Shown here: piece by piece, positions 24,492-32,518 of the stretch | Position numbering within the stretch: position 1 is the first letter of the stretch | Layout of the letters: each line of letters begins with the position of its first letter | IMG/VR virus record: IMGVR_UViG_3300027969_004149 | Span: 1-54,289 of that record | Strand: one strand, 5' to 3' | Length of the DNA stretch: 54,289 nucleotides | Origin: a virus | Program-made: the position numbers and the translations under genes | The notes under the pieces: model-generated | The model's input: the letters and a program-made list of their open reading frames with translations, nothing else | What the model was told of the DNA's origin: nothing | Databases searched by the model: none

Positions 24492-25566
24492 CAAATTTTG
24501 TAACTTCTAAGAATTGATCCGTGCATCGACTTATCTCTACTTCTTGATGAATCCCGCACGATCTAGAACATATGATATTTTTATTTTGTCCTGACCACAT
24601 ATCATTCCATATGGTTTGGTAGGCATCGCTATCAACTATGTTTTTTATCGATCGTTTAAACGTGTTTACTTCGCCTAAAATATCAACCATTTGTTGATGC
24701 TGTTGTTGTATTTTTTTTCTAACAGCAAATGCAGCATCGTCGGATATGTGTGTATAAGGAGTATTGGCCAACCAGCAACACGCAAATAAATCACCATGCG
24801 CATCTATGTAAATTTCTTTGGTTTCTAATACCTGACATTTTATTTGTGAATCTGCAACTATTTTTTCATAATTTTCTATAGTTTTTCTATCTATGAATTT
24901 CATAGGAGTGTCTGTTGGCGGCTCTACGAAATGCATGATGCTGCCTTTTTTATCAACCACCTTTACTGCAGGTTCTAATATAAATCTGCTACTTTCTTTA
25001 TGATGAAAACTTTCAAATCCCAACTGTTGACTTAGCAATCTAGCCTGTTCTATTTGATGCTGATTGTGTTTGAATCTGATAAATGCCCATTGAGCTTTAC
25101 CCCCGGCACCTATAAAAGCCTTGGCGTTAGCAATGACATTCTGGTAGTTGACTCCTACTCTATATAAGTGGTTGGTATCTTCTAATCCATCTATGCCAAA
25201 CACCACCAAATGATTATCTGGTAATGCGCGAGCTAGATCTTTCCACCATTGCGGTTTGCGCATGCCACCATTGGTGTGTATATGAATCTGTACTTGACTG
25301 TTGATCTCCTTGGCGTATTCGCACATTTGAATAATATTGTTATTCATAATAGGATCACCAAACGTACCACAAAAATAAAACCCATGTAACTGTTGCAACA
25401 CCTCAGAGGTCATCACTGTCTTGAATTCTTCTAAGGTCCAATCATTGATTTTAATCAATGGGTTATCTAATCCGCCGTGAACATTGCGAGAACACATAGG
25501 GCAACTGGCTTGACAATTATTGGATATTTCTAAGTGTATTTGACGAAGATTTGAAAATTTAAACAT
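24484..25566 (-). CDS. Radical SAM/SPASM protein
   Basis: A 360-residue protein. CQASCPMC (Cys18, 22, 25) lies almost at the N-terminus; FGDPIMN replaces the usual GGEP. The C-terminal region KCQVL...IYIDAHGDLFACCW and ICSRSCGIHQ fits a SPASM domain that would hold a further Fe-S cluster. First gene of the minus-strand trio. A TAAATA motif ends 7 bases before the ATG and there is no ribosome site. Substrate unknown; SPASM relatives often act on peptides. Confidence 0.85.
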   Translation of the reverse strand: MFKFSNLRQIHLEISNNCQASCPMCSRNVHGGLDNPLIKINDWTLEEFKTVMTSEVLQQLHGFYFCGTFGDPIMNNNIIQMCEYAKEINSQVQIHIHTNGGMRKPQWWKDLARALPDNHLVVFGIDGLEDTNHLYRVGVNYQNVIANAKAFIGAGGKAQWAFIRFKHNQHQIEQARLLSQQLGFESFHHKESSRFILEPAVKVVDKKGSIMHFVEPPTDTPMKFIDRKTIENYEKIVADSQIKCQVLETKEIYIDAHGDLFACCWLANTPYTHISDDAAFAVRKKIQQQHQQMVDILGEVNTFKRSIKNIVDSDAYQTIWNDMWSGQNKNIICSRSCGIHQEVEISRCTDQFLEVTKFDV

Positions 25567-25573
25567 CTTACGG

Positions 25574-25580
25574 TATTTAA
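25574..25580 (-). promoter_or_regulatory. Putative T4-type late promoter, minus strand (TTAAATA)
   Basis: TTAAATA on the minus strand lies 7 bases before the ATG of the radical SAM trio. Divergent from the plus-strand motif at 25623. Confidence 0.5.
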
Positions 25581-25622
25581 CACAATTATATTAGCACATT
25601 TTTAGTCGTGGCTTTGCCTTTT

Positions 25623-25630
25623 GATAAATA
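25623..25630 (+). promoter_or_regulatory. Putative T4-type late promoter (GATAAATA)
   Basis: GATAAATA lies 26 bases before the ATG at 25657. The leader holds a clear GCAGGAG ribosome site (25643-25649). Confidence 0.62.
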
Positions 25631-25656
25631 CTTGACCGACCTGCAGGAGTATTACA

Positions 25657-26331
25657 ATGATTACAGAAAACACATTCGATGCTAAAGATATTAAAAAAGC
25701 TATTATAAAAAGCCAACATTGCCAACGGAATTGGGATCTCTCTAAAGACATACCCCAAGAGCATCTTGAAATACTCAAGACTTCTATCACACAGGCTCCT
25801 AGCTTACAGAATGTTGCTTTTTACAAAATACATTGGATACAAGATCGAGAAACAATAGAAAAAGTACACGAGTGTACTCACGGTGCTCCGTATAGAAAAA
25901 CCAAAAAAGGAATATTAGTCGACCCTAATCCCAAAGAAGATGATCATTTGTACGACATGGGAGATACTACTCAATCGCAGGTGTTGGCAAATCTTGTAGT
26001 AGTATTTGAAGAATATTACAATGTAGAAGAATATTTTAAAGAAAAACGCATAGAAGACAAACCTAAAGACTTCGATAAACATGTAGCAGTGGGTATTGCT
26101 TCTGGTTATCTTAACCTCACTGCTAACCTTTTAGGTTATGAAACAGGTTGCTGTATCTCTATGAAACACGACGAATTGAAAAAAACTCTAGACATGCAAG
26201 GAAAACCGTTATTAGTAATGGGAGTCGGTTTTAAACAACAAGGTGTTAGTCGTAGATTGCATCACACAACCCCTGAAATAAAATATCCAACTAATCCAAG
26301 ACAAGAAATTCCAGTAGTTGATTATCAGTAA
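25657..26331 (+). CDS. Nitroreductase-family flavoprotein
   Basis: A 224-residue protein. The N-terminal SQHCQRNWDLSKDIP, then LEILKTSITQAPSLQN, is the FMN-binding opening of nitroreductase-fold proteins (R-x-x-D, P-S-x-x-N). AVGIASGYLNLTANLLGYETGCC matches the buried helix region, and LLVMGVGF the closing strand. The family uses NAD(P)H and FMN to reduce nitro groups, quinones or enones; some members oxidise heterocycles in natural products. Linked by TAATG to a dioxygenase-like gene. Confidence 0.75.
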   Translation: MITENTFDAKDIKKAIIKSQHCQRNWDLSKDIPQEHLEILKTSITQAPSLQNVAFYKIHWIQDRETIEKVHECTHGAPYRKTKKGILVDPNPKEDDHLYDMGDTTQSQVLANLVVVFEEYYNVEEYFKEKRIEDKPKDFDKHVAVGIASGYLNLTANLLGYETGCCISMKHDELKKTLDMQGKPLLVMGVGFKQQGVSRRLHHTTPEIKYPTNPRQEIPVVDYQ

Positions 26332-26930
26332 TGCAAGTATATCATCAAGATATTGTAATTACTAAATTACAAGAAATTCAGAATCGATATTGTAATCACA
26401 TGCCTGATGTAGAATCAGGGGAAACTGAAATAATCGATTTTGATAAAGAAAGCGAAGACGCACAATGGATAACACAAAACATACTTCCAGATATCGAAGC
26501 ATATACCGGGAAGAAACATACGTTTCACCGAGCAGTATTGTTTGGCCAAGGCCCTAAAAGTTTTCAACCTGAACATATTGATGGTTTCTGGCCGCCCAAG
26601 GACGATGCAATTATTTGGTCATTAAACATTCCGATTACAAATTGCGAACAAGGGGAAATGATATGGTATGAAGGAGACTTTACAGTATCTCCAAAACCCA
26701 ACTCTCCTGAGTACGATTCTGGATTTAGGCCCAGTCATCGTACAAACGTAAAACTACTTAATTCGCTCGACTTAACTTGGGTCGGAGAACGTAAAATTAA
26801 AGATCGTATTATTGTAAATCAACCTACTATTGTTAAAGTTGACATTCCTCATCAAGTGGTGAACGCCAGCAATCAAGTACGCAAGTTATTAGCAGTAAGA
26901 GTTAGTCCGAATCTCATAATGCAGCAGTAG
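26331..26930 (+). CDS. Putative 2OG-Fe(II)/cupin-fold oxygenase
   Basis: A 199-residue protein. SFQPEHIDGFWPP has H-x-D; WSLNIPITNCEQGEMIWYEG is the following strand pair; IVKVDIPHQVVNASNQVRK carries the distal His and Arg. It shares the pattern (R/S)xN(I)P....T.. and V..PH.V with the 45343 protein beside acpS. The start forms TAATG with the nitroreductase stop, suggesting the two act on one substrate. Confidence 0.7.
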   Translation: MQVYHQDIVITKLQEIQNRYCNHMPDVESGETEIIDFDKESEDAQWITQNILPDIEAYTGKKHTFHRAVLFGQGPKSFQPEHIDGFWPPKDDAIIWSLNIPITNCEQGEMIWYEGDFTVSPKPNSPEYDSGFRPSHRTNVKLLNSLDLTWVGERKIKDRIIVNQPTIVKVDIPHQVVNASNQVRKLLAVRVSPNLIMQQ

Positions 26931-26943
26931 GAAACCACTCTCC

Positions 26944-26951
26944 GATAAATA
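26944..26951 (+). promoter_or_regulatory. Putative T4-type late promoter (GATAAATA)
   Basis: GATAAATA ends 4-7 bases before the two possible ATG starts (26956, 26959) of the first GNY-family gene. No ribosome site is present. Confidence 0.6.
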
Positions 26952-26958
26952 TTTTATG

Positions 26959-27651
26959 ATGTATATCGGCAACTATTTCGATTGGATTAAACCAAATTGG
27001 CTCAATGAAGTCATCACGCATCCCGGGTTTGAGATGCCCAAGCATAGTCTACGCAACGAAGCAAGATTCAACCCAATACTCAAATCATATCTCAAGGATG
27101 TAGATAAAGTATTATCCCAACAAGAATATGATCAACTTATCATCGAACTTGATGCAATGGATTCAAATGATAATGTTGTAAGGCATGCCAGGATTCATGC
27201 AAACTACCTCGATCCCAAGAGAAATTTAGACGAAGAATACGGCATGTACCATGATGCAGGCTACGATGTTTGGGCCGATCATTTTAGATTGATGGAAAAA
27301 TTTGATGTCAGCTTTGATATCCTAGAAGATCCTCCTCCTTTCTTAGATTGGAAGGGTAAACATATCACATGGTGGTTCAGCAAAATGGATCCTGGTCACG
27401 TCATGCCCATGCATATAGACAAAGCAGATCCTAATATAAAAATTCACAAGTATTGGATGCCGTGGACTGACTACGAAAAGGGCCATATTTTTATGGTCGA
27501 AGATCGCGTCATCACTGATTATCGAGCCGGTGATGTTTTCATGTTCGACAATCCCGGAGCATGGCACGGTGCTGTAAATATAGGTCATAGTCCGCGAGCA
27601 ATACTACAGATAACTGATTATAAAATTTCAAGAAACTTAGATATTGTATGA
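26959..27651 (+). CDS. GNY-family 2OG-Fe(II) dioxygenase, paralogue 1
   Basis: A 230-residue protein and the longest of five related genes. It opens MYIGNYFDWIKPNW. The iron motif lies in WWFSKMDPGHVMPMHIDKAD, then YWMPWTDYEKGHIFMVED and AGDVFMFDNPGAWHGAVNIG with the distal His, and PRAILQI with the Arg. I preferred the second of two adjacent ATGs because all paralogues begin M-x-x-x-GNY. An insertion of about 60 residues after residue 30 is absent from paralogues 2 and 3. ATGA overlap with the next copy. Confidence 0.78.
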   Translation: MYIGNYFDWIKPNWLNEVITHPGFEMPKHSLRNEARFNPILKSYLKDVDKVLSQQEYDQLIIELDAMDSNDNVVRHARIHANYLDPKRNLDEEYGMYHDAGYDVWADHFRLMEKFDVSFDILEDPPPFLDWKGKHITWWFSKMDPGHVMPMHIDKADPNIKIHKYWMPWTDYEKGHIFMVEDRVITDYRAGDVFMFDNPGAWHGAVNIGHSPRAILQITDYKISRNLDIV

Positions 27652-28166
27652 AATATCTAGGTAACTATCGAGACTGGATCCAACCATCGTGGATAGATAA
27701 TATTTTATCAGTGACTGGATTCGGAGCTCCTAAAGATTTTAATATAGATAAAGAAATTTCTATTGGTCAAAGATCCACCATGCACGAATCAGAAAGAAAA
27801 GTTTATGAGGTGTATGGTACAGACAAGATTTTTTTCTATCTATTAGAAAGTCAATGTCTAAACTTTGACATACAACCACCGTGGTTAACAGAAAAATTCG
27901 ACTGGTGGATAACAAAAATGATGCCGGGACAATTCATACCTATACACAGCGATGGTCCTAAACATTTAAAAGGTAAAAGATATTGGATGCCTTTGTTAGA
28001 CTGGGAGCCGGGGCACATCTTTCTATATGAAGATGTTAGTATTACCAAATATACCGCAGGGGATCTTTGGGAATACGAGGACAGTTTGGCCCCCCATGGA
28101 GCAATTAACATAGGGAATAACATTAGATTGATATTGCAAATTAGTACCTTTGGAGATCATAGATGA
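27648..28166 (+). CDS. GNY-family 2OG-Fe(II) dioxygenase, paralogue 2
   Basis: A 172-residue protein opening MKYLGNYRDWIQPSW. MMPGQFIPIHSDGP has H-x-D, YWMPLLDWEPGHIFLYED is conserved, and LAPHGAINIG has the distal His. Stop and start overlap the flanking copies as ATGA on both sides. Confidence 0.78.
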   Translation: MKYLGNYRDWIQPSWIDNILSVTGFGAPKDFNIDKEISIGQRSTMHESERKVYEVYGTDKIFFYLLESQCLNFDIQPPWLTEKFDWWITKMMPGQFIPIHSDGPKHLKGKRYWMPLLDWEPGHIFLYEDVSITKYTAGDLWEYEDSLAPHGAINIGNNIRLILQISTFGDHR

Positions 28167-28666
28167 AATTTGTAGGAAATTATGCAGAAATAATTCAACC
28201 TTCTTGGATAGAAGAACTGTTATCCAAGGACGGACTGTTTAGACCCAGAGACGGGAAAAAACCAGATACAGCAGAGATGCACAACGAATATAAGCTGGCT
28301 ATGGATGCTGGATATGATTCCAACGGAATCTACTTTCAGATGTTTGATAAGAACAATGTGTCGTTTGAAGTAACTCCTCCTTGCGGGGATAGTCCGAACT
28401 TTCACTGGTGGATAACAAAACTGATGCCGGGAAATTTCATGCCTATGCACAAGGATCCACATACTATGTACGAAAAAAACAGCAGACGGTTTTGGATGCC
28501 TCTCCAGGATTGGGCACAAGGCCATATTTTTGTATACGAAGATGAAGTGATCACAAACTACAAAGCAGGGGATGTATACGTATATCAGGATGCTCAGGCA
28601 TTACACGGCGCAGCCAACATCGGATTAACTCCGAGATTAGTATTACAGTTTAGTACACATGACTGA
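28163..28666 (+). CDS. GNY-family 2OG-Fe(II) dioxygenase, paralogue 3
   Basis: A 167-residue protein opening MKFVGNYAEIIQPSW. LMPGNFMPMHKDPH has H-x-D, FWMPLQDWAQGHIFVYED follows, then AGDVYVYQ and ALHGAANIG with the distal His, and PRLVLQF with the Arg. Overlaps the ParB-like small gene by 8 bases. Confidence 0.78.
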   Translation: MKFVGNYAEIIQPSWIEELLSKDGLFRPRDGKKPDTAEMHNEYKLAMDAGYDSNGIYFQMFDKNNVSFEVTPPCGDSPNFHWWITKLMPGNFMPMHKDPHTMYEKNSRRFWMPLQDWAQGHIFVYEDEVITNYKAGDVYVYQDAQALHGAANIGLTPRLVLQFSTHD

Positions 28667-29057
28667 AATTGCTATCACTGATGTTGTAGATGTAGAACAT
28701 GCCTTAGATTCTATGATTGTTTATTTTAGATCAAGGTATGATGACAAAATCTGTACCGAAGAATTTATCAGAAACTACGGAAAATATCAACCATACAGTT
28801 ATAAATTTATTGTAAAAGATCGAGCTGTGATCAATCCCACAGTGTCTGAGGATTTTTTTAAAACTACCAACACCATAACTTTAGAAGATTGCCTAAATTT
28901 AAATTACACCGCCATAGATCTGATGATCAGCGAAGATAAAGTTCATAGAGTTATAAATGGTCAACACAGAATTTTACGCATATTGTGGCAGTGCTTAAAT
29001 AATCACATCGATATAAACAAAATAAAAATTAAATGTACTATTAAGGAATACGCATAA
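28659..29057 (+). CDS. Hypothetical protein with a ParB/sulfiredoxin-like segment
   Basis: A 132-residue protein inside the GNY array. The C-terminal half VHRVINGQHRILRILW resembles the G-x-H-R segment of ParB/Srx-fold proteins, where a loop binds a nucleotide; the rest is unassigned. This is a weak, single-motif call. It overlaps paralogue 3 by 8 bases and is separated by one base from paralogue 4, so it is part of the same transcript. Confidence 0.55.
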   Translation: MTEIAITDVVDVEHALDSMIVYFRSRYDDKICTEEFIRNYGKYQPYSYKFIVKDRAVINPTVSEDFFKTTNTITLEDCLNLNYTAIDLMISEDKVHRVINGQHRILRILWQCLNNHIDINKIKIKCTIKEYA

Positions 29058-29058
29058 T

Positions 29059-29610
29059 ATGAAATTCATAGGAAATTACAGTGACTGGCTCAAACCTGAA
29101 TGGGTCAAATACGTTCTCGAAAACGATGGTAAAGAAATGCCGAAGTGGGAATTCCAAGAAAACGGAATCCTTGATGCAATAGCACGAGGTGAACGTGCTG
29201 AGTTCTGCGAATTTCAAAAAAAATATGAAGAAGTAGGATACCGACATGACTCGTTGTTGTACTATGTATTTGAACAGGACAACTTTCCTTTTGAATTAAC
29301 ATTACCACCATTTGTAGATTTAAAACCCAACCAAGGAGCATATTGGAATCTTTTCAAATACAAACCCGGACACCTATTGCCTATTCACAGTGATAGAATT
29401 CCTAAATTCGAAAAAAATTGTGTTAGATATTGGATGAGTTGGTTAGACTGGCAGGATGGACATATATTAGTATATGAAAACACTATGGTGGCTGACTACA
29501 AGGCAGGTGACACTTTTATATTTCCTAATCCGTTCGGAGTTCACGGTGCTGCAAATATAGGCCTCACTACAAGGATCTCTTTTCAGATTACTGTGTTTGA
29601 TGAAGCCTAA
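29059..29610 (+). CDS. GNY-family 2OG-Fe(II) dioxygenase, paralogue 4
   Basis: A 183-residue protein opening MKFIGNYSDWLKPEW. YKPGHLLPIHSDRI has H-x-D, YWMSWLDWQDGHILVYEN follows, then AGDTFIFPNPFGVHGAANIG with the distal His, and TRISFQI with the Arg. Overlaps the SGNH-like gene by 11 bases. Confidence 0.78.
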   Translation: MKFIGNYSDWLKPEWVKYVLENDGKEMPKWEFQENGILDAIARGERAEFCEFQKKYEEVGYRHDSLLYYVFEQDNFPFELTLPPFVDLKPNQGAYWNLFKYKPGHLLPIHSDRIPKFEKNCVRYWMSWLDWQDGHILVYENTMVADYKAGDTFIFPNPFGVHGAANIGLTTRISFQITVFDEA

Positions 29611-30382
29611 ACTTTATATCTTTGGTTGCAGTTATAGTATAGGAGAAGAACTTCTCTTAGATGAAATACAACAACTAAATCAGCTGAGGCTGGATACTGC
29701 ACACGACCCTAGGATCTTTTTTCATGCACTTGAAAAAGACACAGAACTATCTAGACAATACCAATCACTGATAGCTAAACAAAAAATATTATCTTGGCCA
29801 AATCTGTTGGCTAGTATGATGAATATGGATTGTATAAACCTAGCAGAAAGTGGTAACAGTCTCGATAAGATGCTTTATCAAATTTCTATTACAGAATTTA
29901 ATAGCAATGATATGATAATCGTTGCCTTAACCAATCCTTATAGATCCATGTACTTCAGTGACACTGCTAAATCATTTCAACTACCTAGTTTAGTCTGGCC
30001 TGTAAAAGACCGATTACTTGGTGTTGGAGCCAACGGTGATTTAGACTATGTTGTCGGTAAAGAAGAAGACAAGGCTATTCTAAAATGGTTTAATGATGAC
30101 CGTGTGATATGGGATCAGATAAAAAATCTTTCAATGTTAGGCTATCTACAAAAGTCTTTAAATCTTTTTGTGGTTCCGGCAATGTCTCGAAAAACATTTG
30201 AATTAAAAAATTATAACTGTCCAGTGTTATTAGATTTATATAATAATTTAGAAAAAACATTGTGCATCACCGATAAAAATCTTGACGAGTTTATAGTAAC
30301 TAGAATGCCTTGGGGGCATCCCGACAAGCCCGCACACACTGCATATGCCGAACATTGTTATGAAATATTGCGGCAACTATAA
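29600..30382 (+). CDS. SGNH-hydrolase-like protein
   Basis: A 260-residue protein. LYIFGCSYSIGEE corresponds to the nucleophile block (GxS; Ser about 11), INLAESGNSLDKML to the Gly/Asn blocks, and the C-terminal GHPDKPAHTAYAEHCYEIL to the D/H block, with His within PAHTAYAE. It resembles the 44528 protein in length and in an acidic N-terminal insertion (DPRIFFHALE versus DPRVYIDHIQ), so they are probably paralogues. The ATG at 29600 was chosen over an adjacent TTG. Confidence 0.68.
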   Translation: MKPKLYIFGCSYSIGEELLLDEIQQLNQLRLDTAHDPRIFFHALEKDTELSRQYQSLIAKQKILSWPNLLASMMNMDCINLAESGNSLDKMLYQISITEFNSNDMIIVALTNPYRSMYFSDTAKSFQLPSLVWPVKDRLLGVGANGDLDYVVGKEEDKAILKWFNDDRVIWDQIKNLSMLGYLQKSLNLFVVPAMSRKTFELKNYNCPVLLDLYNNLEKTLCITDKNLDEFIVTRMPWGHPDKPAHTAYAEHCYEILRQL

Positions 30383-30926
30383 ACATCTCATTAAACCGCA
30401 TTGGATACAATCAATACTTGAAAGCAAAGGTACATTGATTACTCCGTTTCACGACTACGTAGACAATCCAGCATTAGCAGCTGCCCTTTTGAAACAACGA
30501 TATATTCCAGAAAGAGTCAATGCTAAAAATCAAGAACAACAGAACCTGTTTCTGTCTGGAGTCTATGACAGTAATTTAATTATGGCTGAAATGTTTACGG
30601 CAGATAACTTACCGTTTGAACTCGATCTTGGCGAACTGAATAGATTTCTCATAGGTGATTGGTGGATTATTAAACAGATGCCCGGACAATATATGCCTAT
30701 ACATAGAGATACTGCCAAGCCAGTAAAAAATAATCACAGATTTTGGTTTCCGTGGGCAGACTACGAGCCTGGTCATGTTTTTTTACATCAGGGAAAATTC
30801 ATAGATAATTACAGTGCAGGAGACCTTTTTCAATACAACGAAGATGATGATCTTCATGGATCAGTTAATCTTAGTCTAACTCCAAGAATAATAATGCAAA
30901 TTAGCGAACACGTGATTACATGCTAG
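30360..30926 (+). CDS. GNY-family 2OG-Fe(II) dioxygenase, paralogue 5
   Basis: A 188-residue protein opening MKYCGNYKHLIKPHW. QMPGQYMPIHRDTA has H-x-D, FWFPWADYEPGHVFLHQG follows, then AGDLFQYNEDDDLHGSVNL with the distal His, and PRIIMQI with the Arg. The ATG at 30360 fits the family start; an upstream in-frame start at 30345 would add five residues. Overlaps both neighbours. Confidence 0.78.
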   Translation: MKYCGNYKHLIKPHWIQSILESKGTLITPFHDYVDNPALAAALLKQRYIPERVNAKNQEQQNLFLSGVYDSNLIMAEMFTADNLPFELDLGELNRFLIGDWWIIKQMPGQYMPIHRDTAKPVKNNHRFWFPWADYEPGHVFLHQGKFIDNYSAGDLFQYNEDDDLHGSVNLSLTPRIIMQISEHVITC

Positions 30927-31714
30927 ATAAATTAAAAACAGAATTAATATTGGACTGGAGACAGTGGGTTGACCATTTTGATAAATTTGTAGGAAACAAT
31001 CCCAGAGACCCAGAAGAAAAATTGTGGCAGTATCGACATCATCAAGACTATTGCACATGGATGATCAATGACGAAAATATCTGGACTATAAGTTATCAAT
31101 ACGTGCATTGTTTAGACGAATCTGGAAAAATGTTTTGCTTACAATCCGATGTGGCAAGTAAAAGAACATCTCTAGAAAACTATCAAACAATATATCAAGC
31201 AGCAGATAAAAATCATTTACCGATATTAAATCACAAAAAAATCATCGACGGTGATCTTCTTTACACAGAATTTTCTAGTCCGCAAAACTGTTTAGGATAT
31301 CCGCCGGCGTATAATCTCATCGAGATCATGACTAAAAGTCAAAATGTCTCAGAAGAGTTTATAGCGTATCTAATAAAAATAATTGATGCTCACTATTGGT
31401 TAGTGGAACTGTGTTTAAAATTAGATTTGCCTTTCTACGAAAATCATCATGTGCTGGTAAATCATTTTTTATATCAAGACGAAATTTATTTCAAAGACAC
31501 GTTATTTTATTTCACATCAGAAAACAGACAGGAAATTGAAATGATAGCACATAGTTGGATGACCACCCTTGACGGGTTTAGAAGAGCACAGGGAATAATT
31601 AGTGCCTATAGATCGAGAGATGATGCTTCCGAAGAAACTGTTAAAGAAATATATCAAGCAATTGATAACTTAATCGATTATTCTTATACAAAATGTCAAA
31701 AATTAAAGAATTAA
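30920..31714 (+). CDS. Hypothetical protein (264 aa)
   Basis: No family recognised. It is rich in aromatic and acidic residues (WRQWVDHFDKF, EKLWQYRHHQDYCTWM). The middle contains FIAYLIKIIDAHYWLVELCLKLDLPFY followed by HHVLVNHFLYQDEIYFKD, faintly reminiscent of a kinase-like C-lobe (helix, loop, then a D-containing strand). That reading is speculative. It overlaps the fifth GNY gene by 7 bases and the next small gene by 22 bases. Confidence 0.65.
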   Translation: MLDKLKTELILDWRQWVDHFDKFVGNNPRDPEEKLWQYRHHQDYCTWMINDENIWTISYQYVHCLDESGKMFCLQSDVASKRTSLENYQTIYQAADKNHLPILNHKKIIDGDLLYTEFSSPQNCLGYPPAYNLIEIMTKSQNVSEEFIAYLIKIIDAHYWLVELCLKLDLPFYENHHVLVNHFLYQDEIYFKDTLFYFTSENRQEIEMIAHSWMTTLDGFRRAQGIISAYRSRDDASEETVKEIYQAIDNLIDYSYTKCQKLKN

Positions 31715-31908
31715 ACAGTGTTATCAAGCATTGGCAAAATGACGAAGCTGTGATTTCTCTTGAAACTAATTTTTATATTTTCAGAGAGGCCCAAGGTACA
31801 GGCACCGAGCTATACTACGACTTTACTATATGGGAATGGAATTCCCATATCATTAAAATTTTAGAGGTAGGTGTGCATCCGGAAGCCCCAGCCGACCGTG
31901 AACAATGA
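31693..31908 (+). CDS. Small hypothetical protein (71 aa)
   Basis: No family recognised. The start lies inside the preceding gene, and the last 56 bases are antisense to the end of the methyltransferase gene. It contains an aromatic segment ELYYDFTIWEWNSH and a Pro/Glu tail. Small size within a radical SAM/oxygenase region invites the idea of a modified peptide, but there is no leader/core pattern to support it. Confidence 0.5.
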   Translation: MSKIKELNSVIKHWQNDEAVISLETNFYIFREAQGTGTELYYDFTIWEWNSHIIKILEVGVHPEAPADREQ

Positions 31909-32518
31909 CATTTTTTAATGTGTTGAATCTGCCCACTACGATCTCTACACTTAAATTATAATCACCGACCTGTTGTTTTATTTCTTCTTCGGTGAACGCT
32001 GCTAATAGACTGTTGTAAAAATCTTGTTTGAAACTTTCAGGGTCATTCTCTGCATACTGCTCTACAATCAGACGAGCCTGCGATTCTGATTCAGGTCGCA
32101 ACATATCTGTCACTAGAACGTTGCTTCCTAGTCTACAAACAATTTTCCAAAACTCTTCGGGGTCGTGTTGGTGATGCAGTGTATTAGTAGAAATAACAAC
32201 ATCAGCAGCGTCACGTATGTTTTCAAATTGAGAACAAAACAGTTGAATAGGCTGATCTATAACACGTTGTCGAGCAAGATCGATCATAGGTTGACTACCA
32301 TCATATCCGGTAATAGCTAAACTAGGGTAAACTCTACTGAGTGCTGAGATGTATTCCGCTGGGCCGCAGCCGAGATCTATCACTGATCCTGTGGCGATCG
32401 ATACATATTCTTCCCATTGTTTCAGAAAAGCTTTGATGCTGTATGACTTGTCTCCTTGCTGAAATGCCTCTACCTGCTGCGAGGAACACATTAATTCTGG
32501 TTCGATGGTTCTGCGCAT
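31853..32518 (-). CDS. Class I SAM-dependent methyltransferase
   Basis: A 221-residue protein. VIDLGCGPAEY (about 46-56) is motif I, ITGYDGSQPMIDLAR motif II with the acidic residue, and ADVVISTNTLHHQHDP motif IV/post-motif. The C-terminal half is a cap of unknown specificity. It overlaps the upstream dioxygenase-like gene by 28 bases and the convergent plus-strand small gene by 56 bases. Acceptor unknown. Confidence 0.82.
   Translation of the reverse strand: MRRTIEPELMCSSQQVEAFQQGDKSYSIKAFLKQWEEYVSIATGSVIDLGCGPAEYISALSRVYPSLAITGYDGSQPMIDLARQRVIDQPIQLFCSQFENIRDAADVVISTNTLHHQHDPEEFWKIVCRLGSNVLVTDMLRPESESQARLIVEQYAENDPESFKQDFYNSLLAAFTEEEIKQQVGDYNLSVEIVVGRFNTLKNVIVHGRLGLPDAHLPLKF

Noticed and set aside
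24484-25566. QueE as the identity of the radical SAM protein at 24484, to complete a preQ0 pathway with the QueC- and QueD-like genes
   Set aside because: The protein is longer than QueE, has a SPASM-like C-terminus and sits in a radical SAM trio rather than with queC or queD.
31693-31908. RiPP precursor peptide for the nearby radical SAM enzymes
   Set aside because: There is no leader/core division, no repeated Cys/Ser/Thr/Asn core, and no radical SAM gene directly beside it.
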